This document shows positions 42,533 to 52,700 of a DNA stretch of 54,592 bases, piece by piece. Origin of the DNA: Verrucomicrobiota bacterium (lineage in GTDB: Bacteria; Verrucomicrobiota; Verrucomicrobiia; Limisphaerales; UBA8199); assembly GCA_003176045.1 (NCBI GenBank), contig PSRM01000055.1, positions 1 to 54,592 on the forward strand, given 5' to 3'. The notes beneath the pieces are model-generated. The model made no database searches, was not told the DNA's origin, and worked only from the letters and a program-made list of their open reading frames with translations. Position 1 is the first letter of the stretch. The number at the start of each line of letters is the position of its first letter. Made by a program: the position numbers and the translations under genes.

Positions 42533-43575
42533 CATTGGCAGGGCACATCCGCCAAAAGTTGGCTTATGATCTCATCCGTCGTCTTCCCCTCAGCATCAGC
42601 TTGAAACGTCCGGATCAGGCGGTGGCGCAGCACCAAGGGCGCGAGAGCAGCAACGTCTTCGCAGGCCACATTAAAGCGGCCCTGGCAGGCGGCTCGGGCG
42701 CGACCGGCAAGAATTAGATATTGGCTGGCGCGCGGGCTTGCTCCCCAACGAATCCAGCGCCGGATGTAATCGGGGGCTTCGCCGTTGCTGCCCGGGCGCG
42801 TGGCGCGCACCAGGCGCACCGCGTAATCAATCACGTTCGGCGGGGCTGGCACGTGCGCAACTGCGTTGCGAAGGCTGAGCACCTCGTCCCGAGTAAGCAC
42901 CGGCTCCAGCCTGTCGAGCGGCGCGAAGGAATGTTGCTCGACCACACGCCTCTCCTCTTCGCTGGAGGGATAATCCACCAGCAATTCGAACAGGAATCGG
43001 TCGAGTTGGGCCTCGGGCAAAGGATAAGTTCCTTCCTGCTCGATAGGGTTTTGCGTGGCAAGCACCATAAATGGCTCCTCCAGCCGGTACATCTTCCCGG
43101 CCACCGTCACAGTCTTCTCCTGCATTGCCTCCAACAGCGCGGCTTGCGTTTTGGGCGGTGTCCGATTGATTTCATCGGCTAAAACCACCTGGGCAAAGAC
43201 CGGGCCTCGCATAAAAGCAAACTGTCGGCGTCCAGTAGCAGCCTCCTCCTCCAGAATCTCCGTGCCGGTGATGTCTGAAGGCATCAGGTCCGGGGTGAAC
43301 TGGATCCGGGAAAAGCTCAATTCCAGCGCGCGGGCCAGGGTATGGACAAGAAGCGTCTTTGCCAGGCCTGGAACACCCACCAGTAAACAGTGGCCGCGGG
43401 CGAAAATTGCCCAAAGCGTCGCGGCGATAACATCCTGCTGGCCGACGATTACTTTGCCGATTTCGTTTTGCAATTGACGGATCTTCGGCGCCAACTGCTC
43501 CAGTACGGCTGCAGGATCGGTTGCGGGGATTCGAGACGTGACTTCGACGTTTGGAACTGTCAGATCATCAAGCAT
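42532..43575 (-). CDS. MoxR-family AAA+ ATPase
   Basis: 347 residues. Walker A GVPGLAKT (67-74), Walker B VVLADEINRTPP (130-141), TQAALLEAMQEKTVTVAGK, sensor 1 FMVLATQNPIEQEGTYPLPE, arginine-finger region LDRFLFELLVDYP, and the C-terminal lid with WIRWGASPRASQYLILAGRA. MoxR ATPases are thought to act as chaperones that remodel VWA-protein partners, usually encoded directly downstream; here DUF58, BatA-like and VWA genes follow in the same direction. The start ATG at 43575 follows about 55 bp after the transglutaminase-like gene. Confidence 0.96.
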   Translation of the reverse strand: MLDDLTVPNVEVTSRIPATDPAAVLEQLAPKIRQLQNEIGKVIVGQQDVIAATLWAIFARGHCLLVGVPGLAKTLLVHTLARALELSFSRIQFTPDLMPSDITGTEILEEEAATGRRQFAFMRGPVFAQVVLADEINRTPPKTQAALLEAMQEKTVTVAGKMYRLEEPFMVLATQNPIEQEGTYPLPEAQLDRFLFELLVDYPSSEEERRVVEQHSFAPLDRLEPVLTRDEVLSLRNAVAHVPAPPNVIDYAVRLVRATRPGSNGEAPDYIRRWIRWGASPRASQYLILAGRARAACQGRFNVACEDVAALAPLVLRHRLIRTFQADAEGKTTDEIISQLLADVPCQ

Positions 43576-43630
43576 ATATTATAGATGGTATTTAAACCTT
43601 GTCGTTCACTTTGTCGCAAAGTTTCTCAGA

Positions 43631-46504
43631 TCATTTCGAAATCACCACATTTGCCGCCATGGCCCCGAGCAGCTCACGCAACTGTTGCTGGAAAAGGGGT
43701 GTCTCACTTTGGCTTAACTCGCCGCGCTCCAATTCAACATTAAAATGCGCAGTGAGACCCAAGGCGCCGCTTTTCTTCCATTCTATCCGCCAGCGAAATG
43801 GCTGCGCCTTGCTCTCGGCCGCGGCAGGCAAAGTTTTGATTTGCGTCCCCGGGGGCAACTCGAAGTCGAATTCCTGCTCGAGGGTCAGTGGGTAGCCATC
43901 ATTGAGGAACAGGGCGCTTTTCCGATGATGCAGTGCCTGGTCCCATTGCTTCGGCAGCCAGAACGGCGAATGAAGCAGCCAGGTTCGGTCATCACTCCAG
44001 CAAAGCCCCACTGATTGGCCGTCCGCATCCCAACGAAAATCTTCATCGAGATTCGAAACCGGTGTTGCGCGCTGGTCTTCCAAAGCGAATGTTCCGGCGG
44101 CTGGCCTGAATTTGGCCGCGAGCAGCGGAACCGAAGCGTTCTGTTCTTTGGCTCCCCGAGCGGCGGCGCGCAATTCATAATCCGGAAAGCCCGTCGCTGT
44201 CGCTTCCAGGCTCATCGGCAAAGTTGCACCCGGAGCCGAGCAATTCACCCGACCGCGCAATTTGAGCACGTGGTCTTTGGCATCCGGCACCGGCAGTTGC
44301 GTGAGGCCTGATTTGCCTTGATTGCGCCCTGTTGAGACAAGTCGCGGTTGACCAGCGCCGTGGGTGCTTCCATCCGCTGACCCGCCTTCCGCTTGATCAT
44401 GCCGACTACCAGCGATAACGAGCACTTTCCGGCCTGGATCACCCGGAGGCAACATGCCGAATCGGCAAACTTCATCCGTTGTATCTATCCAAAGGGTCTG
44501 GTTATCCAGAATGACTTTCGAAATGGCATGATTGAACGCTAGACCAGGCAAGTCGTCATGCGCCTGGCTGAAGCGCGGGACGAGCGTAAGCTCGGCCTCA
44601 ATGTTCAAGGCGCGCAGCAGGGTGTTGAAAAGATTGGCCTTGTCTTTGCAGTCGCCAAACTGATTTTCCAATACGTGGGCGGCCGCATGGGGCCGGAAAG
44701 AGTTCACTCCCATCGGCACGGCAACGTACCGCAGGCTTGCCACGAAATCGTAAACAGCCAGGACTTTCGCTCTTTTGTCCGGAGCTTCCCGGGTGAGTTC
44801 CTTTGCTTTTGCCGAGATTTCCGGGGTGATTTCGTCCGCAAGTTTGCTTATGCGTTGATACCATTCGCTAAACGTCCCCCAATCGTGAAAAGTCGAGACG
44901 AGCAAGCGAGCGTCGTGTCTCGGGGAACTTAATAACTCGCGATCGCGCTCCTCGAGTTTCGAAAAATGCCAGCCGTAGCGGGTGCCATAGGTCGTCTGTT
45001 CCACAGTTGGATCGGGTGCCCTGATGTTCTCAAAAGTATAATGGAACGGCGCTTCCCTGGGCACACGGACCTCAAGGCTGCAATCCACGGCAGGCAAGCT
45101 CTGATCAACGGGGATTTCGAGCGAAATGTGCGGAAGAGGGAACTGTTTCCATTGCGTCCGATAACGCACGTGCAATACTGCTCCTGGCACGACGCCTGGC
45201 AGGGAGAAAAACTTGCGCTGGCCAGTCTGATAATCTCCCACTGTCGGCTCCCGCGCCTCACGAATTGCCTCCGGATCGAGCCGCTCGATTTTTCCGTCCG
45301 CGTGCAACACCTCGCAATCCAGGAATGCGATATCTTCGAAAGGCGCAGAATAGGCGATATCGAAGTCGCCGAGATGTTTTCCCTCCGGAGAAAGTATTTG
45401 TATGTACTCATCCTGCTCGCTGGCAATGGCAGGGTTGTTACCAAGGGTGTAGGCAAGGTGGCGACGCAACACGACGCCGACAGCGCCGGGATAGTCCTGG
45501 GGCTGAACACGAGGAGGGAAACCGTCGGATGTCGAGTGTCGAGTGTCCAGTGTCGAGTCTGAGTTCGTCGCAGCCGAATAGGGCGACCCCGTCGCTTTGT
45601 TGTCGGCTATTTCGGTTCCATTTGTTCCCAGGTCCCCGTTTGGCTCTGGAGCCTGGAGTTTATTTGGTATTTGGTGTTTGGTGTTTGGTGTTTGATCTGA
45701 GGTGTTTGTTGTTTGTGCGGCGGCGGTATCTGCAACGTTTTCGCTTGCGGGTGCCAGCAACTGTGGCTTTTGCTCGGCTAACCAAAGCGTCGGTTCCTCA
45801 GTGCGTGCGAGGTGGCGTTCTTCGTACCACGCTCCTAATGCTCGCCCAAATTCTGCGCTGAGCGACTGAAAACTCTGAGAGAGATTAGCGCGGGCCAGCT
45901 TCAACAGAAGCGACATTCCCGCGGGATCGCTGTTGAACACCGTCTCGCATTCCGAAGACAGAATCTGCCGGCGGGCGCCTGCCAAGTCACGGGCAAATGC
46001 CCCGCTTCCCCGGAAGAAAAGGACCCATTCGGAGTCTGTCCGGCTGGCACATTCGGCGAGCGCTTTGAAGTCGGTCGGCATGAGGCGCGGTCCGCGCACG
46101 TGAAACACAGGGGTGCTTCCCTGGCGGCCACCATGGCCCCAGGCAATTACAACGAGCGGGTTGGTTGTCCCGGCCACTGTTTGGCAAAGGGCCTTGAAGT
46201 TGTCACGGTTGGCCTTTATCACGGTTGCACCGGCCTTCGAAGGCGTTGGGCCAGATTCGGCGCCATCAGCCAGAGCGATTACGCGTTGAGCCTGCCCGCT
46301 ATCGCGCACGATTTTGAGCCAGCCTTCGAGGTTGTCCTTGTAATCATTCTCGCTCTCAACGTCCCCTGGAAGCCCAGAGAGAAGCACAACGACGGCATTC
46401 GGAGAAATGAACGGCACTTGACTGCCCGAGGCGCTAAGGCACAGGCCCGTCCAAATTGCGGTGGCGATTACCAGTGCTAACGTGAGACAGAGCACACCTC
46501 TCAA
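43631..46504 (-). CDS. DUF3857/transglutaminase protein with legumain-like N-terminal domain
   Basis: About 957 residues from TTG 46504 (GTG 46495 is similar); a longer frame to ATG 46651 would translate a palindromic repeat. A TM/signal segment (LCLTLALVIATAIWTGLCL) precedes a caspase/legumain-like region: VVVLLSGLPGDVESENDYKD, VVIAWGHGGRQGSTPVF, then WVLFFRGSGAFARDLAGARR where a Cys-Gly would be expected. Then DUF3857 (LRRHLAYTLGNNPAIASEQD on) and a transglutaminase domain with Cys in NQFGDCKDKANLF, His in AFNHAISKV, Asp in WIDTTDEVC. The linker between the first two domains carries repeat-encoded QTPNTKHQIPNK and STLDTRHSTSDG. First gene of the MoxR/VWA operon. Confidence 0.85.
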   Translation of the reverse strand: MRGVLCLTLALVIATAIWTGLCLSASGSQVPFISPNAVVVLLSGLPGDVESENDYKDNLEGWLKIVRDSGQAQRVIALADGAESGPTPSKAGATVIKANRDNFKALCQTVAGTTNPLVVIAWGHGGRQGSTPVFHVRGPRLMPTDFKALAECASRTDSEWVLFFRGSGAFARDLAGARRQILSSECETVFNSDPAGMSLLLKLARANLSQSFQSLSAEFGRALGAWYEERHLARTEEPTLWLAEQKPQLLAPASENVADTAAAQTTNTSDQTPNTKHQIPNKLQAPEPNGDLGTNGTEIADNKATGSPYSAATNSDSTLDTRHSTSDGFPPRVQPQDYPGAVGVVLRRHLAYTLGNNPAIASEQDEYIQILSPEGKHLGDFDIAYSAPFEDIAFLDCEVLHADGKIERLDPEAIREAREPTVGDYQTGQRKFFSLPGVVPGAVLHVRYRTQWKQFPLPHISLEIPVDQSLPAVDCSLEVRVPREAPFHYTFENIRAPDPTVEQTTYGTRYGWHFSKLEERDRELLSSPRHDARLLVSTFHDWGTFSEWYQRISKLADEITPEISAKAKELTREAPDKRAKVLAVYDFVASLRYVAVPMGVNSFRPHAAAHVLENQFGDCKDKANLFNTLLRALNIEAELTLVPRFSQAHDDLPGLAFNHAISKVILDNQTLWIDTTDEVCRFGMLPPGDPGRKVLVIAGSRHDQAEGGSADGSTHGAGQPRLVSTGRNQGKSGLTQLPVPDAKDHVLKLRGRVNCSAPGATLPMSLEATATGFPDYELRAAARGAKEQNASVPLLAAKFRPAAGTFALEDQRATPVSNLDEDFRWDADGQSVGLCWSDDRTWLLHSPFWLPKQWDQALHHRKSALFLNDGYPLTLEQEFDFELPPGTQIKTLPAAAESKAQPFRWRIEWKKSGALGLTAHFNVELERGELSQSETPLFQQQLRELLGAMAANVVISK
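45529..45560. repeat. GTCGAGT heptamer tract in coding sequence
   Basis: Four units in register (gtcgagt, gtcgagt, gtccagt, gtcgagt) inside the transglutaminase-like gene; on its strand they encode DTRHSTS. Confidence 0.75.
45660..45693. repeat. GTTTGGT heptamer tract in coding sequence
   Basis: About four GTTTGGT units; on the coding (minus) strand ACCAAAC, giving the period-7 peptide QTPNTKHQIPNK. Same unit as in the BatA-DUF58 and DUF58-MoxR spacers, but here it is translated. Confidence 0.8.
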
Positions 46505-46517
46505 CTTCGTGGTCAGC

Positions 46518-46598
46518 CGTCCCTTCGGGACTCTTACGTTCGCGCGACTAAACCCAACGCTAAAGCGTTGGGCTATTCTCGGGATGTCCCTCCGGGAC
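46518..46598. repeat. composite three-hairpin element, second copy
   Basis: CGTCCCTTCGGGAC (46518-46531), perfect CCCAACGCTAAAGCGTTGGG (46553-46572), and GTCCCTCCGGGAC (46586-46598). Same order of stems as 9357-9474. It lies at the 5' end of the transglutaminase-like frame; the longest start would translate it as RRDIPRIAQRFSVG. Confidence 0.85.
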
Positions 46599-47085
46599 AA
46601 TGAATTAGTCCAATCTCTGAAAGGCATTAGGTTTGGGCCAACTGTCACCATGGCTTCTATAGAACTTCCGCTACATGTGTACCCTCTGCACCCGGCACAA
46701 TCCCGCGTTTTGTGGTGAAATTCAACCCGGAAACCCTGCGATTAGCATGAGGTGACCGAAGGTTCGGATATAAAGCGGCGAAACCGCCAATGCCCGCCAA
46801 TAGCCGGCAATCTGTGGAGTTGAAGCTCCAATCTATGGCGAAAGATATGGAAAAGGCAAGCGAGGCTTAACAGGCTTAACACCGGCTGATCTCCACGGCG
46901 GATCTGCGACGAATTCAACATCGAAGGATTTTTACACGTTGGGACACTGCCGCGAGGTGTCGACAAAGTTCTCGACAAAGTTGGCGAAGTTGGGTGAATA
47001 CCCTATGGGAAGGCTTATTCGTGTACCCGATACTCAATTTGTACTTGGGAGTGTTTTTCAGAAACCGATCAAAGAAAGGATGATT
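46599..47085. other. spacer between MoxR/VWA operon and DUF892 gene
   Basis: About 490 bp without a supportable gene. It contains a short TCGACAAAGT direct repeat (about 46958-46983) and otherwise unique sequence, which must hold the promoters of both divergent units. A 78-codon frame on the minus strand (46742-46978) lacks any family-like pattern. Confidence 0.55.
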
Positions 47086-47598
47086 ATGCAAAAATTAGAT
47101 TCATTGGAAAGCTTGCTGCTACATGAAATTCAAGATCTCTACAATGCGGAGCAACAACTGGTGAAGGCCCTGCCGAAAGTGGCGAAAAAGGCTTCGTCAC
47201 CCCAGTTAAAGAACGCGATCGAAGAACATTTGCGCCAGACTGAGGGGCATGTCGAGCGTCTGGAGCAGTGCTTCGAAATTCTTGGCGAGTCCGCCAAAGG
47301 CACCAAGTGTAAAGGGATGGAAGGCATCCTCGATGAGGGCGAGGAAGTCATGAAGCTCAAAGGCACGCCGGAAACGCTGGACGCTGCAATCATCATGGCT
47401 GCGCAGAAGGTGGAGCATTACGAAATCGCAGGATACGGAAATGCCGCCACCTGGGCCGATCATCTCGGCCGGCGTGACATCAAACAACTCCTCGGACAAA
47501 CGTTGGCAGAAGAGGAGCAAACGGATGAGAAACTGACGCAATTGGCCCAAGCTGGGATTAACCAGCAATCGGCTCAACAGATGCGCGAAGCGGCGTAG
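47086..47598 (+). CDS. DUF892 (YciE/YciF-type) ferritin-like protein
   Basis: 171 residues from ATG 47086, preceded by AAAGGA at 47074-47079; the frame extends further upstream but without a site. Pattern MQKLDSLESLLLHEIQDLYN, AEQQLVKALPKVAKKASSPQ, EHLRQTEGHVERLEQCFEIL, KVEHYEIAGYGNAATWADHL and TLAEEEQTDEKLTQLAQ: a ferritin-like four-helix bundle with di-metal ligands in E-x6-Y, EHLRQTEGH and EHYEIAGY. The family is stress-induced in some bacteria; enzymatic function is not established. Confidence 0.93.
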   Translation: MQKLDSLESLLLHEIQDLYNAEQQLVKALPKVAKKASSPQLKNAIEEHLRQTEGHVERLEQCFEILGESAKGTKCKGMEGILDEGEEVMKLKGTPETLDAAIIMAAQKVEHYEIAGYGNAATWADHLGRRDIKQLLGQTLAEEEQTDEKLTQLAQAGINQQSAQQMREAA

Positions 47599-47716
47599 CG
47601 AAGAATTCAACGCAAAGACGCAAACAGCAAAGGCGCAATGCAAGGCAGGCACTGAGTGTTATGTCTTGTCTAGCGAGGGGTGCTGCTTTGCAACCTTCCG
47701 GCACTGATTTTCTCGA

Positions 47717-48460
47717 ATGCAGCACACCTCGCTTCAGCAAAAACTGAGGGAGGATTACCGGGCGGTTGCGGAGCAATATCGTTCAGACGACGAGGCCGAA
47801 ATTCTGACCGACAACCACTGGCGTCTGGCCGGCGTTCTCAAGAGCATCTGCCGCTCGTTCGAGCGGCCAATCACAGTGCTCGACGCAGGGTGCGGCACGG
47901 GGCGATATTTTCATTGCCTGGAGAATGTCGCCAGACTGGTGGGGATGGATCTCTCTCCTGAGATGTTGGCGGCAGCGCGCAACCCTGTGCGCCGCACAGC
48001 CGTTTCCGTGGAAGAAATTCAGCTGCTTCAAGGCAGCATCTATGTGGCTTCCTTCCCGCCCGAATCCTATGATTTCATTTATTCGATGGGCATGTTCGGG
48101 TACGGCGCTCCCGTGACCGCCGAATTGTGCCGCAAATTTTATGACTGGCTTCGGCCCGGAGGGACACTCTTTTTTGATGCGGTTGATGTGGACGGGTTAT
48201 CGCGGCCTCGCCGCCTGAGGTTCAGGGCGAAGCAAGCGGCTTATCCTTTGTTACCCCGCTGCTTACAGCGTGTGCTCAAGCGGAGGCAGAACGGCTCGAG
48301 GTTCTTTGGCCTGAGTCATAAGGAACTCGGAAGGATCATGGAGAAAACACCGTTTAGCAATCTGAGCATCGAATCCCATCCTTGCGAGTCGCCGCTGTGG
48401 AACGGCAGGCATCTGGAGTGCCTTGCTGTTAAGCGTGCTCTTAAGCCCGCCCACGTTTGA
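47717..48460 (+). CDS. SAM-dependent methyltransferase
   Basis: 247 residues, class I fold. SAM-binding motif I VLDAGCGTGRYF (about 53-64), motif II VGMDLSPEMLAAAR, and SYDFIYSMGMFGYG with FYDWLRPGGTLFFDA (post-motif). The C-terminal part (RLRFRAKQAAYPLLPRCLQR) is basic. The substrate cannot be deduced. Its 3' end overlaps the 3' end of the convergent LuxR gene by 20 bp. Confidence 0.88.
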   Translation: MQHTSLQQKLREDYRAVAEQYRSDDEAEILTDNHWRLAGVLKSICRSFERPITVLDAGCGTGRYFHCLENVARLVGMDLSPEMLAAARNPVRRTAVSVEEIQLLQGSIYVASFPPESYDFIYSMGMFGYGAPVTAELCRKFYDWLRPGGTLFFDAVDVDGLSRPRRLRFRAKQAAYPLLPRCLQRVLKRRQNGSRFFGLSHKELGRIMEKTPFSNLSIESHPCESPLWNGRHLECLAVKRALKPAHV

Positions 48461-49550
48461 ATGTGCCATCGTGGGAAGGCTTTGGGCCGTCCGCCGCGGC
48501 GGCGGAGAGCTCCATGGCTCGAATGATCGCGGTGGCGCGGTTCTCGACGGCCAATCTGGCGAGAATGGATTGCACCTGTTTCTCGACGGTGCGCGGGCTG
48601 ACGCCAAGAATGGCGGCGATTTCCGCGTTGCGTTTGCCCTCGACCATCCAGCTCAGGACCTCATTCTCACGGCGCGTAAGCTCGGGCAAAGGGTGGAAAG
48701 GGAGCCTCGTGACTTTCGGTTTGCGTTCCAGACGCAGGATCCAGCCGCCGAGAATCGAAGCCGAGACAAAAACATGGAGAAATTCGGTCGCGCCTGACTT
48801 GGTTAGGGACTGAGGAGTTCCGCCCTGTTCGCGCGAGGTCTCAACGAGACCAACTACGCTGGTTGGGATACCGCCGCTCCGCTTGGGTTCATCCTGAAAG
48901 AATTCGGTTAGCCACGACTGCGCCCGCCCTTGAATCCAGGCCACGCTGCCATCTTCATTAAAATAGGCGTAAGCGCCCGGCGCAGATTCCATGACCGCTT
49001 GTAACTGAGTCAGAGACCGATTCGCCCGGCTGACATACATAGCGTTTAAAAAGCTTGTCACCATGTGCGGATGCAGCGCATTGAGTATCTGCCGCTCGCG
49101 CTCGGTGAAGCCTCGTTTGCTGCGATGTATGGTGATGATGTGATAGACGCCGTCCACGACCGCAAGGATGCCGCCCATCTGCTGCTTGATGCCCATTTGA
49201 TCCAAGGCCTCGCGGTAGATCTCGAGTTTATGAAAATCCTCCACGGGCATAAAGTCGGTGGTCATCTTCCAGGAAGCATCCTGGGTAGCCACATAATAGG
49301 CGCCAAAAGGGGATTGATGGCTGTATTGAGCGACTTTGGCGATCTGTTCATCGGTTGCCAGTTTTTCGGGTATAGTCAGGGCACTTAATTGGTGGGGCGG
49401 CTTGAAATAATTTAACGCCAGGGAATCACTCGGCACCAGTTCGTTTAGGATGGTCAACAACGTGCGCGCGTGCTGTTCGGCATCCAACTCGCGGTATAGT
49501 CGAACCAAACAAGCGCTGATTTTTCCCCAATCTCGCGAATCCAATTCCAT
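48441..49550 (-). CDS. LuxR-type transcriptional regulator
   Basis: 369 residues. C-terminal LuxR helix-turn-helix (about 292-350): PELTRRENEVLSWMVEGKRN, then AEIAAILGVSPRTVEKQVQS. The N-terminal 200 residues do not show an autoinducer-binding pattern. A middle segment (LTQLQAVMESAPGAYAYFNE, then DGSVAWIQGRAQSWLTEFF) resembles a PAS domain. There is no receiver domain. It is divergent from the giant GloVer exoprotein 238 bp away and could regulate it; that is inference from position only. Confidence 0.88.
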   Translation of the reverse strand: MELDSRDWGKISACLVRLYRELDAEQHARTLLTILNELVPSDSLALNYFKPPHQLSALTIPEKLATDEQIAKVAQYSHQSPFGAYYVATQDASWKMTTDFMPVEDFHKLEIYREALDQMGIKQQMGGILAVVDGVYHIITIHRSKRGFTERERQILNALHPHMVTSFLNAMYVSRANRSLTQLQAVMESAPGAYAYFNEDGSVAWIQGRAQSWLTEFFQDEPKRSGGIPTSVVGLVETSREQGGTPQSLTKSGATEFLHVFVSASILGGWILRLERKPKVTRLPFHPLPELTRRENEVLSWMVEGKRNAEIAAILGVSPRTVEKQVQSILARLAVENRATAIIRAMELSAAAADGPKPSHDGTFKRGRA

Positions 49551-49787
49551 GGTTTAAGCCTCTATAAGCTCGCCGTTTCTCGAATTCAAGCGCGAAGTAA
49601 AGCGGCATTTGGGTACTTGTACGCATTGACCGAGTACAGATAAATAGGATAAAACTCACGCCACAGCGGTTTCCCAAGTCCGAGATGGTCCACAGCGCGG
49701 CTGAGTCGCAACCAAAGGGGAACCCTGTGTACGGTGAAAAGTGAGTAGTGAATCGTGAATAGTCAGCTCGGGTGCGGTGAACATATT

Positions 49788-52700
49788 ATGTCGTTAAAAG
49801 AACGAGAATCAAATCGTCGAAGAGGGGCAGGCCAGGCGCCTGCAGTACGTCGAGTAGTGCCGCCAGTGACGTCCGCGGCTTGTAGAACCTTCTTCAGAGC
49901 CATTCTCATGGGGTCGCTGCTCGGGGGTTCAACAGTCCTGGCCGAATATCGCTACGACCGGATTTGGCAGCCCGTTTGGACCAACGCCGCACACTCTGAT
50001 CCCGAGGGAGGAGTAATTGTGGGAAGCGATGGCGTGTTGTACGGGACCACGACCTCCGGAGGAAACAATGGGGGCGGAAGCGCCTTCAGAGTGAACCGGG
50101 ACGGCACCGGATATTCGGTAATCCACTCTTTCGATCGAGTTCATCCAGAACAAGGCAGCCGTCCGCAAGCAGCTCTGCTCGAAGGAAGCGATGGTGCGCT
50201 TTACGGCACGACCTTTGACGGAGGCGACTTTTACGAAGGGACAATCTTTCGCCTGAATAAGGACGGGACCGGTTTTAAAGTCCTGCGTTCCTTCGACTAT
50301 AACAATGACGGCGGCCGCTCTACTGCTTCTTTGATCGAGATTTCAAATGACACGCTCTGCGGCGTGGCTGGGATGGGAGGGACAAATGATTATGGAACGA
50401 TATTCGTGCTCAAGAAGGACGGGACCGGCTTTAGAGTGATTTACAGTTTTGGCGATACTCAAAGGCCGGGCTACAGGTACTACGATGGTCATCAAGCTAC
50501 CGGTGTGCGCAGGATGCGCGATGGGTCGCTTTGTGGAACCACGACTTACGGTGGCGAATACCAACAGGGAACGGTTTTCAGCCTGAGCGCCGATGGTAGT
50601 AATTATCAGATTTTGCACCATTTCGGCTCTGTGCCGCAGGACGGACGTTACCCTGCTGCGCCAGTGATCGAGGCCAGCGATGGCTGGCTGTACGGCACCA
50701 CGACTGAGGGCGGTCTGGGCGCCCTCGGCGGCTCAGATGGAATTGTGTTCAAGCTATCAAAGGACGGAGGCACATACGTGAAGATTGTCCAATTCGATAT
50801 GACCTACTCCGACGGAATATACAGTGGCGGACCAGCGACAGCTTTGACCGAGGGCAAGGACGGATTGCTGTACGGCACGACATATCGGGGCGGTGATTGG
50901 GGACTGTACGGAGGGGATTATTCGAAATGGGTTGGCACAGTCTTTCGTATTGATAAGAGCGGAACTCCCTACGCTAGGCCTTCGGACCTGGGAGCGCTCC
51001 ACCCTACGGCCGGTGATGGCAGTTACCCTTCCGGGCCGCTCGTCGAAGGAGGCGATGGGTATTTTTACGGCACTGCGTCACAAGGCGGCGCAAACGGGAA
51101 CGGCACGGTTTTTCGGGCCTCATTCGTTCCTTATTATGCGACGATCTCAGCCGTTACCGATTTTCGTGAGCTTCGCGATGGCCAGCAGATAAGAGGGCTG
51201 ATCCAAGGCAAAGACGGAGCGCTGTACGGGACGGCGGCTGCCGGAGGATTCTATGGAAAAGGCGTCGTTTTCAAACTTCCGAACACTGCGAACCCAACCG
51301 CAGTTCCGCTGCATGATTTTTTGGGAGGAGGCCTCCCGTACGAGGATGGCGAAGCCCCCGTAACAGGGGTCATCGAGGCGTCGGACGGGCTTCTGTACGG
51401 CGTGACATATTACGGGGGTGCCGCTCCGCATTTCAGCAAGGAAGGTATAGCGTATCGAACGGCCAAGGACGGATCGGGTTACACAATTACCCACAAGTTT
51501 TTGGGATATATCTGCAATAATTATCAAGACGGATATTGCATCGATGCCACATGGGACGCGGGGTACCCGACCTGTCTAATCGAGGGTCGAGATGGATTTC
51601 TCTACGGGTCTGGCCAGGACTGCTGGTATGGAGATGCGTCATTGCCACACGGAACGGTTTTCAGGCTGCCAAAAGGCCCAAGCGTTTCGACCACGCTTTT
51701 GACAAAGTTCTCGGAGGAAACACAATGCGCTTCACCGGTTTCAATCCTCGAGGGAGCAGACGGTGGCGATCTGTTTGGCACGACTTCCGGCGGCGGTGTA
51801 GTGAATCGCGGAATATTCTACCGCATCCCTAAGGACGGTTCGCATCTGTCCATCTTAGCTTCTTTCGATCAGGTTGGTTGTTCCCACAGGCTTTTGTTTC
51901 AATCGAGCGATGGACAGTTTTTCGTCCTGGACTGTGCTGGTACGATTCAGTGGATCAATCAGGACGGAAGCGGGCTGTCGGATTCTGTGTTGCTTACGCA
52001 GGTTGCTGGACTTCTTGAGGGGCCAAATCGCGTGCTTTATGGTGTGAAGAGGACTGGTGGCAACGATGGGTATGGCTTCGTATTCAGCACTCCGATGGAT
52101 TCGGTTCCGTTCGATCCAAGTCGCTTGGATTTTGTTTACTCACTGCCGGCTACCAACGGTTATCCAACTAACGCTTTTTTCCAGGGGGTTGACGGCTGCC
52201 TATACGGAGTCACGGATCAGGATGTCGTTTACCGCCTCGACCCGGCCGGCTCGACCGCAGTATCGAAGCCGCAAAGCTTTGTCGCATCGGGCGACCTGAC
52301 GAACAGGCAGTGGCAATATTTTCGGGTGCCGTTGCCGGCCGCCTCGCCGGGCTGGCGTATCGTGCTGAATTCCTTCGGAGCGAATACGGCTAACCTTTAT
52401 TTGCGCAAAGATTCTCCGCCTGACCTGACCCATTTTGATCGCGCGGCCACCGGCCAAACTTACGCCACGCTGCTGCTGAATGCGGCGCAGGTGAGCGCCG
52501 GGGATTGGTACATCGGAGTCTATCTTCCATCCGGCACGACTTATTTCACACTCACTTCAGAGCCGGCGTATTCGCAGGAGCTTGGCTGGGACCCCGGAAT
52601 CGCGCCTGGGGGAACGGTCGTTTATACCAATAGTAGCATCAGCGGCGGGGATTATTTCTTTCATGTTGCGCCCCAGGCAACGCGGCTCGGCATCTGGCGA

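Noticed and set aside
46742-46978. 78-codon minus-strand frame
   Set aside because: No family-like sequence, no ribosome-binding site, and it overlaps the promoter region of the DUF892 gene.
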